64,000 bases of DNA. Origin: Saccharothrix syringae (lineage in GTDB: Bacteria; Actinomycetota; Actinomycetes; Mycobacteriales; Pseudonocardiaceae). This document shows positions 25,804-36,200 of this stretch, one piece after another. The notes beneath the pieces were generated by a model. It was given only the letters and a program-made list of their open reading frames with translations, had not been told where the DNA came from and did no database searches. Within the stretch, counting starts at the first letter, position 1; every line of letters begins with the position of its first letter. The translations under genes and the position numbers were made by a program. The DNA lies in NCBI RefSeq assembly GCF_009498035.1, contig NZ_CP034550.1, forward strand, positions 7,130,001 to 7,194,000, written 5' to 3'.

Positions 25804-26412
25804 TCAACCCCGGTCGGGGCGGAAGGCGCGCAGCACGGTGTCGACCAGCGCGTCGACGAACTCGTCGTCGAGCGGACCGGAGCGCAGCAGCCACCGCTGG
25901 GTGAACGGCGCGTACAGCACGTCGATGATCAGGTCCACGTCGGCGTCGGCGGCGAGCTGCCCGGCGCGCTGGGCGCTGCGCAACCGCTCCGCCTTCGCCG
26001 CGCGCATCGGCTTGTCCATCTTCTCCCGGTAGGCGGCGGCGAGGTCGGGGTCGTTGATGATCTCGGTGTTCAGCGCCCGGATCGGGGCCTCGAACGCGGG
26101 GTCGGAGAACTCGGCCGCGGTCGCGCGCATGACCGCCTTCAGGTCGGCCTCGACGTCCCCGGTGTCGGGCAGGGCGATGCCACCGCCGTCCGGGGATTCG
26201 CTCAGCGCCAGCAGCGAGTCGAAGACGACGGCGCCCTTGGACGACCACCAGCGGTAGATCGTCTGCTTGCCGACGCCGGCGCGCGCGGCGATGGCCTCGA
26301 TCGTCAGCCTGGCGTACCCGACCTCGGTGATGAGCTCCCGGGTCGCGGTGAGGATCGCGACCCGGGACCGCTCACGGCGGCGGGTGCTGTCGGGCGGGGT
26401 TCTCGGCGCCAT
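25804..26412 (-). CDS. TetR-family repressor of the adjacent SDR gene
   Basis: 202 residues from ATG at 26412. The HTH (residues 12-62) reads RRERSRVAILTATRELITEV, GYARLTIEAIAARAGVGKQT and IYRWWSSKGAVVFDSL, with a TetR_C_16-like C-terminal half (FEAPIRALNTEIINDPDLAA). It is divergent from the SDR at 26521. Two CGAGACG-N3-CGTCT-type palindromes lie between them. TAGGGT ends 7 bp before the ATG, so the gene is probably leaderless and the first palindrome would cover its -35 region. Confidence 0.93.
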   Translation of the reverse strand: MAPRTPPDSTRRRERSRVAILTATRELITEVGYARLTIEAIAARAGVGKQTIYRWWSSKGAVVFDSLLALSESPDGGGIALPDTGDVEADLKAVMRATAAEFSDPAFEAPIRALNTEIINDPDLAAAYREKMDKPMRAAKAERLRSAQRAGQLAADADVDLIIDVLYAPFTQRWLLRSGPLDDEFVDALVDTVLRAFRPDRG

Positions 26413-26432
26413 GGGCGACACCCTATCCGGAA

Positions 26433-26449
26433 CGAGACGGTCCGTCTTG
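26433..26449. promoter_or_regulatory. Operator 1, CGAGACG-GTC-CGTCTTG
   Basis: A 17-bp inverted repeat with one mismatch in the outer arm, in the TetR/SDR divergent region, placed over the likely -35 area of the tetR-type promoter. It matches operator 2, 51 bp away centre to centre (about five helical turns). Confidence 0.7.
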
Positions 26450-26483
26450 ACGAGAGCGCGTCGCCCTGTCAGGGTAGCCATAT

Positions 26484-26500
26484 CGAGACGAACCGTCTCG
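26484..26500. promoter_or_regulatory. Operator 2, CGAGACG-AAC-CGTCTCG
   Basis: A perfect 7-bp-arm inverted repeat with a 3-bp spacer, 20 bp upstream of the SDR ATG and just before its GAAGGAG ribosome site. It is the stronger of the two sites and would block SDR transcription when bound. Confidence 0.78.
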
Positions 26501-26520
26501 TCTTAACGAAGGAGCTGCGC

Positions 26521-27333
26521 ATGACGCGCGAACCCCGCACCTGGTTCATCACCGGCGCCTCCCGCGGCCTGGGCCGCGCGTTCGCCGAAGCCGCCCTCGC
26601 GGCCGGTGACCGGGTGGTCGGCGTCGCCCGCGACGTCACGCCGCTGGAGGACCTGGTCGAACGCGGGCTGGTCGCCTTCCCCCTCGACGTCTCCGACCGG
26701 CAGGCGGTCGTGGCCGGGGTGGAGCGGGCCCGCGCGGCGTTCGGCCGGCTCGACGTCGTGGTCAACAACGCAGGCGGCGTGCTGCTCGGCATGGTCGAGG
26801 AGGTCACCGAGGACCAGGCCCGCGCGCACCTGGACACCAACTTCTTCGGCGCCCTGTGGGTGACCCAGGCCGTCGTGCCGCACCTGCGGGCGCAGGGCTC
26901 CGGGCACGTCCTTCAGGTCTCGTCGATGGGATCGGCGGGCGGTTTCGCGTCGACCGGGATCTACAGCGCGGGCAAGGCCGCGCTCGACGCCGTGAGCGAG
27001 GCGCTGGCGATGGAGGTCGAGCCCTTCGGGATCAAGGTGACCGTCCTCCAGCCCGGCGGGTACGAGACCGGGTTGTTCACGCTCGGGTTGACCACGGCCG
27101 AGGAGAACCCCGCGTACGCCCCGCTGCGCGCCCGGCTGAGCGAGGTGTGGGCCGGGTCCGAGGACTGCGACCCGCGGTTGGCGGCGGCGGTGGTGATGCG
27201 GGTCGTGGAGCTGGAGGAGCCGCCGAAGCGGGTGGTGCTCGGCGGGGCGGCCTACGACGTGGTCCGGCGGTTGGGCCGGGCCCGGGAGGCGGAGCTGGCC
27301 GAGTGGGAGCACTTGAGCCGCCGGGCCGGGTGA
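26521..27333 (+). CDS. SDR-family oxidoreductase
   Basis: 270 residues from ATG at 26521 behind GAAGGAG. The NADP-binding motif TGASRGLGRAFAEAAL, VVVNNAGGVLLG, catalytic Ser in VLQVSSMGSAGGFASTG and the YxxxK motif YSAGK are all present. The C-terminal part resembles actinobacterial SDRs annotated as ketoacyl reductase-like or YdfG-like. Expression is probably controlled by the divergent TetR through operators 1 and 2, so the substrate or its precursor may be the TetR ligand. Confidence 0.92.
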   Translation: MTREPRTWFITGASRGLGRAFAEAALAAGDRVVGVARDVTPLEDLVERGLVAFPLDVSDRQAVVAGVERARAAFGRLDVVVNNAGGVLLGMVEEVTEDQARAHLDTNFFGALWVTQAVVPHLRAQGSGHVLQVSSMGSAGGFASTGIYSAGKAALDAVSEALAMEVEPFGIKVTVLQPGGYETGLFTLGLTTAEENPAYAPLRARLSEVWAGSEDCDPRLAAAVVMRVVELEEPPKRVVLGGAAYDVVRRLGRAREAELAEWEHLSRRAG

Positions 27334-27370
27334 GCGGACCCGACCCCTCCGCGGGGCGGGCGGCGGGCGG

Positions 27371-28183
27371 TCAGGCGGCGTCGAGGTCGCGCACGTCGTG
27401 GAACCCGAGCTTGCGGTTCAGCGCGGCCACGAGCCGGGTCGTGGTGCGGCGCGGCAGGAAGCGCGCCGGCCACGTGCTGACGCGGGCGAGGGCGCGGCCG
27501 GGGTAGGAGGCCGTGCGGCCGCGGGCGAAGTCGTCGAGGGTCCGGGCGGCGACGGACTCCGGCGAGTCGGTCACCCGCGGGTCCATGACGGCGGTGGTGC
27601 CGTCGAAGAAGCCGGTGGCCGTGGCGCCGGGGTGGGCGACCATGACCCGCACGCCGGTGCCGCGGGTCTCCTCGGCCAGGGCTTCGGTGAACGACAGCAC
27701 GAACGCCTTGGTGGCGGCGTAGCTCGCCTGGTAGGGCATCGGTTGGAAGGCCGCGGTGGAGGCCACGTTGACGATGCCGCCCGCGCCCCGGTCGAGCATG
27801 TCCCGCCCGACGAGGCCGGTGAGCGCCATCAGCCCGATCACGTTGAGCCGCACCGAGTCCAGGGCCTGCTCGAACGGGCGACCGAAGAACGGGCCGACCG
27901 AGCCCGCGCCCGCGTTGTTCAGCAGCAGGTCCACCCGGTGGCCACGCGCGGCCAACGCGGCCACGAGGGACGCCGGCCCGTCGGGGTCGGCGAGGTCGGC
28001 CGGGATCACGTCGACCGCGACCCCGTACCGGCGGGCGGCCGCGGCCACCCGGTCGAGGGCGGCGGCGGAGCGGGCGACGAGCACGAGGTCCGCGCCGCGC
28101 CGGGCCAGTTCCAGCGCGTACGCCTCCCCCAGCCCCTTGGACGCGCCGGTGACGACGGCGGTGATGCCCTTGAACGGGTCCAC
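27371..28183 (-). CDS. SDR-family oxidoreductase (DltE-like)
   Basis: 270 residues from a GTG at 28183 behind AGGGGG. Motifs: TAVVTGASKGLGEAYALELA, LLLNNAGAGSVGPF, Ser in GGIVNVASTAAFQPMPYQAS, YAATK, and VMVAHPGATATGFFDGT. The C-terminal SYPGRALARVSTWPARFLPR is typical of DltE-type short-chain dehydrogenases. It is divergent from a small MarR regulator, and three matching operator palindromes occupy the region between them, so repression by that regulator is likely. Confidence 0.92.
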   Translation of the reverse strand: MDPFKGITAVVTGASKGLGEAYALELARRGADLVLVARSAAALDRVAAAARRYGVAVDVIPADLADPDGPASLVAALAARGHRVDLLLNNAGAGSVGPFFGRPFEQALDSVRLNVIGLMALTGLVGRDMLDRGAGGIVNVASTAAFQPMPYQASYAATKAFVLSFTEALAEETRGTGVRVMVAHPGATATGFFDGTTAVMDPRVTDSPESVAARTLDDFARGRTASYPGRALARVSTWPARFLPRRTTTRLVAALNRKLGFHDVRDLDAA

Positions 28184-28199
28184 GCGATCCCCCTGATAG

Positions 28200-28212
28200 T
28201 TCGAGACTCGAA
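28200..28212. promoter_or_regulatory. Operator TTCGAG-A-CTCGAA (copy 1 of 3)
   Basis: A perfect 13-bp palindrome directly upstream of the SDR ribosome site in the SDR/MarR divergent region. The same site recurs at 28236 and 28258. Confidence 0.8.
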
Positions 28213-28235
28213 GTTGTTGTCGCCACCCTAACAGC

Positions 28236-28248
28236 TTCGAGGCTCGAA
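28236..28248. promoter_or_regulatory. Operator TTCGAG-G-CTCGAA (copy 2 of 3)
   Basis: A perfect palindrome, extended by one more pair (C28235, G28249). Its centre is 36 bp from copy 1 and 22 bp from copy 3. Confidence 0.8.
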
Positions 28249-28257
28249 GCAAATTCC

Positions 28258-28270
28258 TTCGAGCCTCGAA
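28258..28270. promoter_or_regulatory. Operator TTCGAG-C-CTCGAA (copy 3 of 3)
   Basis: A perfect palindrome 20 bp before the MarR ATG. A TACCCT hexamer at 28279-28284, 6 bp before the ATG, suggests a leaderless MarR transcript whose promoter spacer and -35 region would be covered by this site. Confidence 0.8.
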
Positions 28271-28290
28271 CCGGCTGCTACCCTCACGCC

Positions 28291-28701
28291 ATGCGCGAGC
28301 TGGAGGCCGTCGTGCGGGCCAACCACGAGGTCTTCATGCTCACCGGCGACCGGATCGCCGCCGTGCTCGCGGACCACGGCCTCACCCAGGCCACCGCGCA
28401 GGCGCTGTGGGCGATCGACCCGGACGAGGACCCGCCGTCGATGAAGGCGATGGCCGATCGGCTGCACTGCAACGCCCCGAACCTGTCCTTCGTGACCAAC
28501 CAGCTCACCGGCCGGGGTCTCGTCGAGCGGGTCGCCGACCCCCGGGACCGGCGCTCGCGCGTCCTGGTGCTGACCGACGAGGGGCGGCGCGTGCGGACCG
28601 AGGTCGTGCGGGCGGTCCTGGAGCGCACCCCGTTCGCCGCGCTCGACGACGCGGACCTGAAGGCCCTGGCCACCATCCTGGACCGGGCGCTGCGCGGCTG
28701 A
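28291..28701 (+). CDS. MarR-family transcriptional regulator
   Basis: 136 residues from ATG at 28291. The winged helix is visible as HGLTQATAQALWAIDPDEDP, SMKAMADRLHCNAPNLSFVT, NQLTGRGLVERVADPRDRRS and RVLVLTDEGRRV. It is somewhat shorter than typical MarR proteins. It probably autoregulates and represses the divergent SDR through three TTCGAGNCTCGAA sites. A 16-bp perfect hairpin follows 16 bp after the stop. Confidence 0.92.
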   Translation: MRELEAVVRANHEVFMLTGDRIAAVLADHGLTQATAQALWAIDPDEDPPSMKAMADRLHCNAPNLSFVTNQLTGRGLVERVADPRDRRSRVLVLTDEGRRVRTEVVRAVLERTPFAALDDADLKALATILDRALRG

Positions 28702-28717
28702 TCCGGGCGACGTCGAG

Positions 28718-28752
28718 CACCGCCGTGCACCCCGCCGGGGTGCACGGCGGTG
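28718..28752. terminator. 16-bp perfect-stem terminator between convergent genes
   Basis: Arms 28718-28733 and 28737-28752 are exact complements with a three-base loop (CACCGCCGTGCACCCC and its complement). It lies between the convergent MarR and DUF2000 genes and would work in both directions. Confidence 0.85.
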
Positions 28753-28808
28753 GTGGTGCGGTCGCGCCTGCCGGGAGACACGGCCCTGCGCTGAACCGCC
28801 CCACCGCC

Positions 28809-29228
28809 CTAAGGGTGCATCCGCGCCCCCTTGAGCACCTTGTCCACCGCGTTGCGCGGCCCGTGCACCCCGATCCCCACCAGATCCAGCGCGCCCCCGG
28901 GCACGGCCCGCACCGCCGCCCGGTTGTCCACGTCGTTCCCCGTCGAGAACAGGTCCGACGTGAACACCGCCAGCGCCACCCCCCGCGCGACCGCCCGCCC
29001 GTGCGCCGCGGTCAGCACCTCCTTCCCCCCGACCAGCACCAGCACCGGCTGCCCCAGCATCGACAGGTACCGGGTCCCGTCCGCGTCCTCGTACGGCTCC
29101 CCCACCGCCGAGGGCACCGCCGCGGTCAACCCGCTCGCCAAAAATGCCGTCACGTTCAACGCCTGCCACGGCGCCAGGTCGTCGCGGAGCAGGACGGCGA
29201 ACTTGGTCTCGAATCGTTCCACCGGCAC
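28809..29228 (-). CDS. DUF2000-family protein
   Basis: About 139 residues if the GTG at 29228 is used (GTGs at 29252 and 29222 are also possible). It matches the DUF2000 pattern closely: FETKFAVLLRDDLAPWQALN, VTAFLASGLTA, GEPYEDADGTRYLSMLGQPV, AVFTSDLFSTGNDVDNRAAV and a terminal GPRNAVDKVLKGARMHP. The family is related in fold to peptidyl-tRNA hydrolase 2, but its function is not established. The gene is divergent from an AraC-type regulator only about 44 bp away, so the pair is probably co-controlled. Confidence 0.87.
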   Translation of the reverse strand: MPVERFETKFAVLLRDDLAPWQALNVTAFLASGLTAAVPSAVGEPYEDADGTRYLSMLGQPVLVLVGGKEVLTAAHGRAVARGVALAVFTSDLFSTGNDVDNRAAVRAVPGGALDLVGIGVHGPRNAVDKVLKGARMHP

Positions 29229-29272
29229 ACCGTCGCCGCCGCACCCCGCCACCGTCTTGTACGTTCTTGACC

Positions 29273-30100
29273 GTGGGCACCGACATCTCCGCGTGGCGCC
29301 CCGCCGTGCCGGGCGTCGTGGAGGTGCTGCACGCCCGCTTCACCGACCACGCCTACCCCGCGCACACGCACGACGCCTGGACGTTGCTGCTGGTCGACTC
29401 GGGCACGGTGACCTACGGCCTGGACCACCGCGAGCACGGCGCGCCGCCGGCGTCGGTCACGCTGCTGCCGCCGCACGTCCCGCACGACGGGCGCAACGCC
29501 ACCGCCGAGGGCTTCCGCAAGCGGGTCCTCTACCTGGACACCCCCGCCCTGGGCGCGGACCTGGTCGGCGCGGCCGTCGACCACCCCGCGTTCGCCGACC
29601 CGGCGCTGCGGCTGCGGGTGCACCAGCTGCACGGCGTGCTGCGCGCGGGCGAGGGCCTGGCGGCCGAGGAGCGGCTGGCGCTGGTCGTGGACCGGTTGCG
29701 CGCCCACCTCACCCGCCGCTCCCCCGCACCGCCGGACCCACCGCGGCCGGGGCTGGCCCACGAGCTGCGGGACCTGCTGGACGCGCGCGTGACCGACGGC
29801 CTGACCCTCGCCGACGCCGCGACCGAGCTGGCGGCCGGGTCGGGGCCGGCGGTCGGGCCGGAGCGGCTGGTCCGGGCGTTCACCCGCGAGTTCGGCATCC
29901 CCCCGCACCGCTACCTCACCGGCCGCCGGGTCGACCTGGCGCGGCGGCTGCTGCTCGACGGGGTGCCGCCCGCGCAGGTGGCGCCGGCCGTCGGGTTCTA
30001 CGACCAGGCGCACCTGACCCGGCACTTCCGCCGGATGCTGGGCACCGCGCCGGGCGCCTACGCGCGGTCGGGCGGCCGGCACCGCCGCGCTGCTCCGTAA
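29273..30100 (+). CDS. AraC-family transcriptional regulator
   Basis: 275 residues from a GTG at 29273. The N-terminal cupin-like sensor (AYPAHTHDAWTLLLVDSGTV; LLPPHVPHDGRNAT) is followed by the AraC DNA-binding domain from about residue 165, with LTLADAATELAAGSG, VRAFTREFGIPPHRYLTGRR and FYDQAHLTRHFRRMLGTAPG. A TACGTT hexamer (29260-29265) lies 7 bp before the GTG, suggesting a leaderless mRNA. The divergent DUF2000 gene is the obvious target. Confidence 0.92.
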   Translation: MGTDISAWRPAVPGVVEVLHARFTDHAYPAHTHDAWTLLLVDSGTVTYGLDHREHGAPPASVTLLPPHVPHDGRNATAEGFRKRVLYLDTPALGADLVGAAVDHPAFADPALRLRVHQLHGVLRAGEGLAAEERLALVVDRLRAHLTRRSPAPPDPPRPGLAHELRDLLDARVTDGLTLADAATELAAGSGPAVGPERLVRAFTREFGIPPHRYLTGRRVDLARRLLLDGVPPAQVAPAVGFYDQAHLTRHFRRMLGTAPGAYARSGGRHRRAAP

Positions 30101-30205
30101 GAGTGAAAGCGGCCACCAGAGCATGATCATTCCAACTCACCGTTCCCGCAGCCCTCGCCACGTGACACCGCCGCGCGCCCACCCCCGCACCCACTCTCGG
30201 TATAC

Positions 30206-30222
30206 CCCGTTCGGGTAACGGG
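30206..30222. promoter_or_regulatory. CCCGTT-N5-AACGGG inverted repeat upstream of the RHS gene
   Basis: A perfect 6-bp-arm repeat 57-73 bp before the start of the giant RHS gene, following a TATAC stretch at 30201. It may be an operator or part of the promoter. The 178-bp region 30101-30278 contains no other clear element. Confidence 0.35.
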
Positions 30223-30278
30223 TTCACGGGCCCCCTCGATCAGGCCGCAGAAGGTTCCACGGGTCGAGGGAGACGCCG

Positions 30279-33200
30279 ATGTCCGGATCCACCGTGCCGC
30301 ACCGCCGCCCGCGCCCGGGCCGCGGCGGCCTGGTGCTGTTGGCCGTGCTCGCCCTCGTCCTGGCGACGCTGACCCCGCCACCGACCACCACCCCGACACC
30401 CGTGCCCGCCTCCGCGGGCTCCGGCTCGGTGACCGCGCCGGACCACCCCGAGGGCGCCGCGTTCAACCCCAACCAGCTCAAGGGGATCGAGGCCGCCGAC
30501 CCCGGCGCCAACGTCAACCTGGTCTCCGCGCCCGCCGCGAACAACATGGGCGACGCCCGGCTGTCCTACCCGCTGGAGCTGCCGCCCGGCCGGGCCGGGG
30601 TGCAGCCGAGCCTGGCCGTGCAGTACGGCTCGGCCGCCGGCAACGGCTGGCTGGGCGTCGGCTGGGACCTGGCGACGCCGGCGATCACCCTGGACACCCG
30701 CTGGGGCGTGCCGCGCTACCACGCGGGCCTGGAGACCGAGACCTACCTGCTCAACGGCGAGCAGCTGACGCCCGTCGCGCACCGCGGCGAGCTCCAGGCG
30801 CGCACCGCCGAGAAGGTGTTCCACACCAGGGTCGAGGGCCGGTTCGAGCGCATCGTCCGGCACGGCGACAGCCCGGCGAACTACTGGTGGGAGGTCACCG
30901 ACCGGCAGGGCACCCGGATGGCCTTCGGCGGTGAGCAGGACGCCACCCTCACCGACGCGCAGGGCAACATCGCCACCTGGGCGCTGCGCGAGTCCCGCGA
31001 CACCAACGGCAACTTCGTGCGCTACCGGCACACCCGGGTCCAGGACGGCGGCGTGGCCAACGCCTCCGTGCCCGGCGTGAACCTCTACCCCAGCCGCATC
31101 ACCTACACCGGTCACGACGACACCGAGGGCCGCTACTCGGTCACCTTCGTCCGCGACCGCGAGCGCGGTGAGGCGCGTCGCGCCGACGTGCAGATCGACG
31201 CCCGCGCCGGGTTCAAGCGGGTCACCGCCGACCTGCTGCGCCGCGTCGAGGTCAGGATCGACGACGAGCTGATCCGCGCCTACGAGCTGGGCTACCGCCC
31301 CGGCGCGTTCGCCAAGACCCTGCTCGCCTCGGTGACCCAGTTCGACTCGGACGACCGGCCCTTCACCACCCACACCTTCGACTACTTCGACGACATCCGC
31401 GACGGCCAGGGCAACTACCAGGCGTTCGAGCCCGCGACCGCCTGGCAGGTCGCCGACGACGGCCTGGGCGCCGACGTGCGCGACGGCGAGGCCGGCGCGC
31501 TCAACGCCAGCACGTCCACCAGCGGCGGCGGCCACCTCTACGTGGGCTACAACCCGGGCTCGGTCAGCAAGTCGAACTCGGCGGGCCTCAAGGTCGGCTA
31601 CAACGCCGGCTCGTCGGACGGCCTGCTCGCGCTGGCCGACGTCAACGGCGACAACCTGCCGGACAAGGTGTTCCGCTCCGGCGGCGGCATCTTCTACCGC
31701 CCCAACCAGTCCGGCCCCACCGGGCAGGCGCGGTTCGGCGACACCGCCATCCCGCTGCCGGGCCTGCCGGGCATCTCCGCCGAGCGCACCAGCTCCGGCA
31801 CGGTCGGCGTCGAGTCCTACTTCGGCGTGGCCGCCCAGCTCGACTACGTCTCGACCACGACCACCTCGGACCGCTACTTCGCCGACGTCAACGGCGACGG
31901 CATCACCGACCTGGTCAACAACGGCGGCGTGCTGTTCGGCCGGCTGGGCGCGGACGGCGTCCCCACCTACAGCGCCAACAGCGCCGACACCGGCGTCCCG
32001 GTCGGCCCCGGCACCGCGTCCGGCACCATCGTCGGCGACCAGACCGCCGAGTTCGAGCGGCAGGTCGACACCTTCCCGCTGCTCGACGGCGTGCGCCGCT
32101 GGGTGGCGCCGTTCGACGGCACGGTGCGCGTGGACGGCCGGGTCCGCCTGCCGGAGGACAACAGCCCCGAGCGCGCCGCGTACCGCAAGGCCGACGGCGT
32201 CCGGGTCGCCATCCAGCACCAGGACACCGAGCTGTGGTCCCAGCGCATCGGGCCGGACGACCACGTCGAGTTCGCGCCCACCGGCGTCGACTCGGTCCAG
32301 GTGCACAAGGGCGAGGCCCTGTACTTCCGGGTCCAGTCGGTGCTGGACGGCCGGTTCGACGCCGTGTCGTGGGACCCGCGGGTCCGGTACACGTCCCTGC
32401 CCGCGAGCACCGACGTCAACGGCCTGGCCAACGACACCTACCTGGCCTCGCGCGACTTCACCCTGGGCGGGCGGCCCTCGGTCGTCGTGGCGCCGCTGAC
32501 CGGCACGCTGCACCTGTCCGGCGACGTGACCAAGTCCGGCGCCACCACCGACGACGTGACCGTGGTCGTCACCCGCAACGGCACCGAGGTGGTCAACCGG
32601 GCCCTCGCCCGGGGCACCGGCGGCACCGCCCCGATCGACCTCGACATCCCGGTCACCGCCAACGACACCCTGTCGTGGCGGCTCAAGGTCGACTCGCCGA
32701 TCGACGCGGGCGCGCTGCGCTGGGTGCCGCGGGCCCACTACACCGCAGCCGAGGGCGTGGAGTCCGTGGTCGACGCCAAGGGTCGACCGACGCTGGTCAT
32801 CACCCCGCCGTACGACCTGGACATGTACCCGGTGTCCACGCTGACCGCGCCGCAGGGCTCCCACACCGCGACGCGGACCGGCACCGTCACCGCCCGGCCC
32901 GCCCTGGCGTTCGACTTCGCCGGCGAGGCCAAGGACGCCCGCGTCGTCTTCACCGTCAAGAAGCGCGGCGAGCTGCTGGCCAAGCGCGTGGTCGACATCG
33001 TCGACGGCCAGGTGCCGTCGCCCGAGTCGCTCGACGTCACCGCGTCGGTCACCGCGGGCGACGAGCTGTTCTTCGACTTCGCCACCCCGGACACCACGCT
33101 GCTGCCGCGCCTGACCGGGCAGTCCGCGTCGGTGAGCTACGACGGCTCGTCGTTCACCGGCGTGCCCAGCGCGCTGCACGCCTCGGCCGAGCAGGGCGCG

Positions 33201-36200
33201 TTCGCCCAGCCCTACCGCGGCTGGGGCGCCATCGGCTACCAGGGCAACCGCGAGCGGGCCACCGCGCCGATCGTCACCGGCGAGCTGGTGCTGGACGAGA
33301 GCTACCGCGACCAGCTCCCGGACGGGCCGACCGAGGCCGACGTGCCCGGCTTCGGCGAGAACCCGTCGGTGGCCAAGCCGCGCATCGTGGTGTTCGCGCC
33401 GCTGCCCGCGCAGGACCGCTGGGCCGGCGCGGACGACAACACCTGGGTGGCCGCCGGTTCGGCGTCCAGCTCCCGCCTGGGCCTGGACACCGTCGACGTG
33501 GTGACCGACGCCGACCTGGCGGGCGCGACCGCGGTGTCCCGGCGCGGGCGAACCCAGCAGATCTCCACCACCTTCGGCGCGAGCATCCCGGGCGTGCCGA
33601 TCGGCGCGGGCGCCAGCGTCGCCAAGGGCGAGACCACCGGCCAGGTCGACTTCCTCGACCTCAACGGCGACCGGTTCCCCGACGTGGTCGGCTCGGGCGG
33701 CGTGCAGTACTCCGACATGGTCGGCGGCCTCGGCGGCACCAGGGGCAGCCTGGGCGGCGCGGTCCGCGAGTCGGACTCGCTGGCCTACAGCGTGTCGGCC
33801 AACGCCGGCAGCCCGGCCCGGACCAGCGGCAACTCCCGCGGCTCGGACGCGCCCAACGGCGGCCGGGCGGCCAACACCGCCAAGTCCGGCGCGGAGATGC
33901 CCGCGCTCGGCGTCGGCGGCAACCTCGGCGGCGGCGACTCCGAGACCGGCCACGACCTGATCGACATCAACGGCGACGGCCTGCCGGACAAGGTCTACGA
34001 CAACGGCGAGGCCGCGCTGAACCTCGGCTACTCGTTCGCGGCGCGCGAGCCGTGGCCGGGCGGCCCGGTGAACTCCGGCGACACCACCAACGGCGGCGTG
34101 AACCTGGGCTTCAACACCAGCTACTACGGGTTCGCCGGCGGTGTCTCGGCGGCGCTGGGCACGTCGGTCACCAACGCCACCCTCCAGGACGTGAACGGCG
34201 ACGGCCTGGCCGACCGCGTGTTCTCCGACGACGGCGGCCCGGTCGGCGTGGCGGTCAACACCGGCAACGGGTTCGCGCCGCCCACCCCGTTCGGCGGCAG
34301 CCTGGGCGAGGTCGCCGAGGACCGCAACGCCTCCCTCGGCGGCGGTGTCTACTTCACCTTCGGGTTCTGCTTCTTCTTCGGCTGCATCGTGTTCAACCCC
34401 GGCGGCGACGTCTCCACCGGCATCGGCCGCACCGAGGTCGCGCTGCGCGACGTCAACGGCGACGGGTTCCTCGACCACGTGCGGTCGGGCAACGACGGCG
34501 AGCTGGTCGCCGCGCACAACCGGACCGGGCGCACCAACCTGCTGCGCACCGTGCACCGCCCGATGGGCGGCCGGCTCGACCTGGACTACACCCGGTCGGG
34601 CAACACCACCGACCAGCCGGACTCCCGCTGGGTGCTGTCGCGCAGCAGCGTGCACGACGGCCACCCCGGCGACGGCCAGGACACCCAGCTGTCCACCTAC
34701 CGCTACGAGAACGGCCGCTACGACCGGCTGGAGCGCGAGTTCTACGGCTTCGGCAAGGTCGTCACCGAGCACCGCGACGCGGGCGCCGGCGACGCGCTCT
34801 ACCGGTCGCTGACCGCCGAGTACCGCACCGACAGCTACTACGCCAAGGGCCTGCCCACCCGCACCCTCACCGCGGACGCGGCCGGCCGGAAGTTCGCCGA
34901 GAAGGTCAACACCTACCAGCTGCGCGACGTGGCGACCGGCTCGGCCGCGAACCCGGGCAGCACCACGGCGACGGTGTTCCCGCTGCTGTCCCGGACCGAC
35001 AGCCACTTCTACGAGGGGCAGCCGAACCCGGGCAAGTCCACCCACACCGAGATGACCTACGACGAGCACGGCAACCTGCTGCGCTCGTTCGACGCGGCCG
35101 ACGCGGGCCCGGCGGACGACGTGGAGGCCGTGTTCGGCTACTCGTCGGCCGACCAGGCGTGCCGGGACCGCAACATCGTGGGCATCGCCACGTCCGTGCG
35201 GGAGGGCGGCACGTCACCGCAGACCACGCTGCGGCAGCGCAAGTCCAAGGTGGACTGCGCGACCGGCGACATCCGCACCGTGGAGGAGTACCTGGCCGAC
35301 GGCTCGGCCGCGGTCAGCGACATGGAGTACTTCCCGAACGGCAACCTGCGCGCGCTGACCGGCCCGAAGAACAAGAACGGCCAGCGCTACCGGCTGGAGT
35401 ACGGCTACGACACCGTGGTCGGCGTGCACGTCGAGTCCACCGTGGACAGCTTCGGCTACCGGTCCACGTCGACGCACGACCTCAGGTACGGGCTCACGAA
35501 CCTCGTGGTCGACGAGAACAACCAGCAGCTGCGCACCGACTACGACAGCGTGGGCCGCACGGACTCGGTCACCGGGCCGTACGAGATCGGCGGCGGGCGG
35601 CCGACGATCGACTTCGAGTACCACCCCGAGGCGGCCGTGCCGTACGCGGTCACCAGGCACCTCGACCGCACCGCGACCGGCGTGCGCGACGACACCATCG
35701 ACACGGTCCGGTTCGCCGACGGCGTCAAGCGGGTCCTCCAGATCAAGCAGGACGCCTCGGTGGCCGAGACCGCCGGTGCCGCGCCGGCGGAGGTGATGGC
35801 GGTCTCCGGCCTCGCGGTCTACGACTTCGTCGGCCGGGTGGTCGAGCAGCACTACCCGGTCACCGAGCCCAAGGGCCCGGCGAACGCGGTGTTCAACCCG
35901 GCCGTCGACCCGGTCCGGCCGAGCCGGCTGAGCTACGACGTGCTCGACCGCACCGTGCGGTCCGAGCTGCCCGACGAGACGGTGTCCGCGCTGTCCTACG
36001 GCTTCGGCGCCGACCGATCCGGCACGACCCGGTTCGAGACCGTCGGCACCGACGCCAACGGCAAGCAGCGCCGCACGTTCGCCGACGTGCGCGGGCTGAC
36101 CACCGCCGTGAAGGAGTTCAACGCCGGCACCGCGATCTGGACCGGCTACGACTACGACCCGATGAGCCAGCTCACGGCCGTCACCGACGACCGCGGCAAC

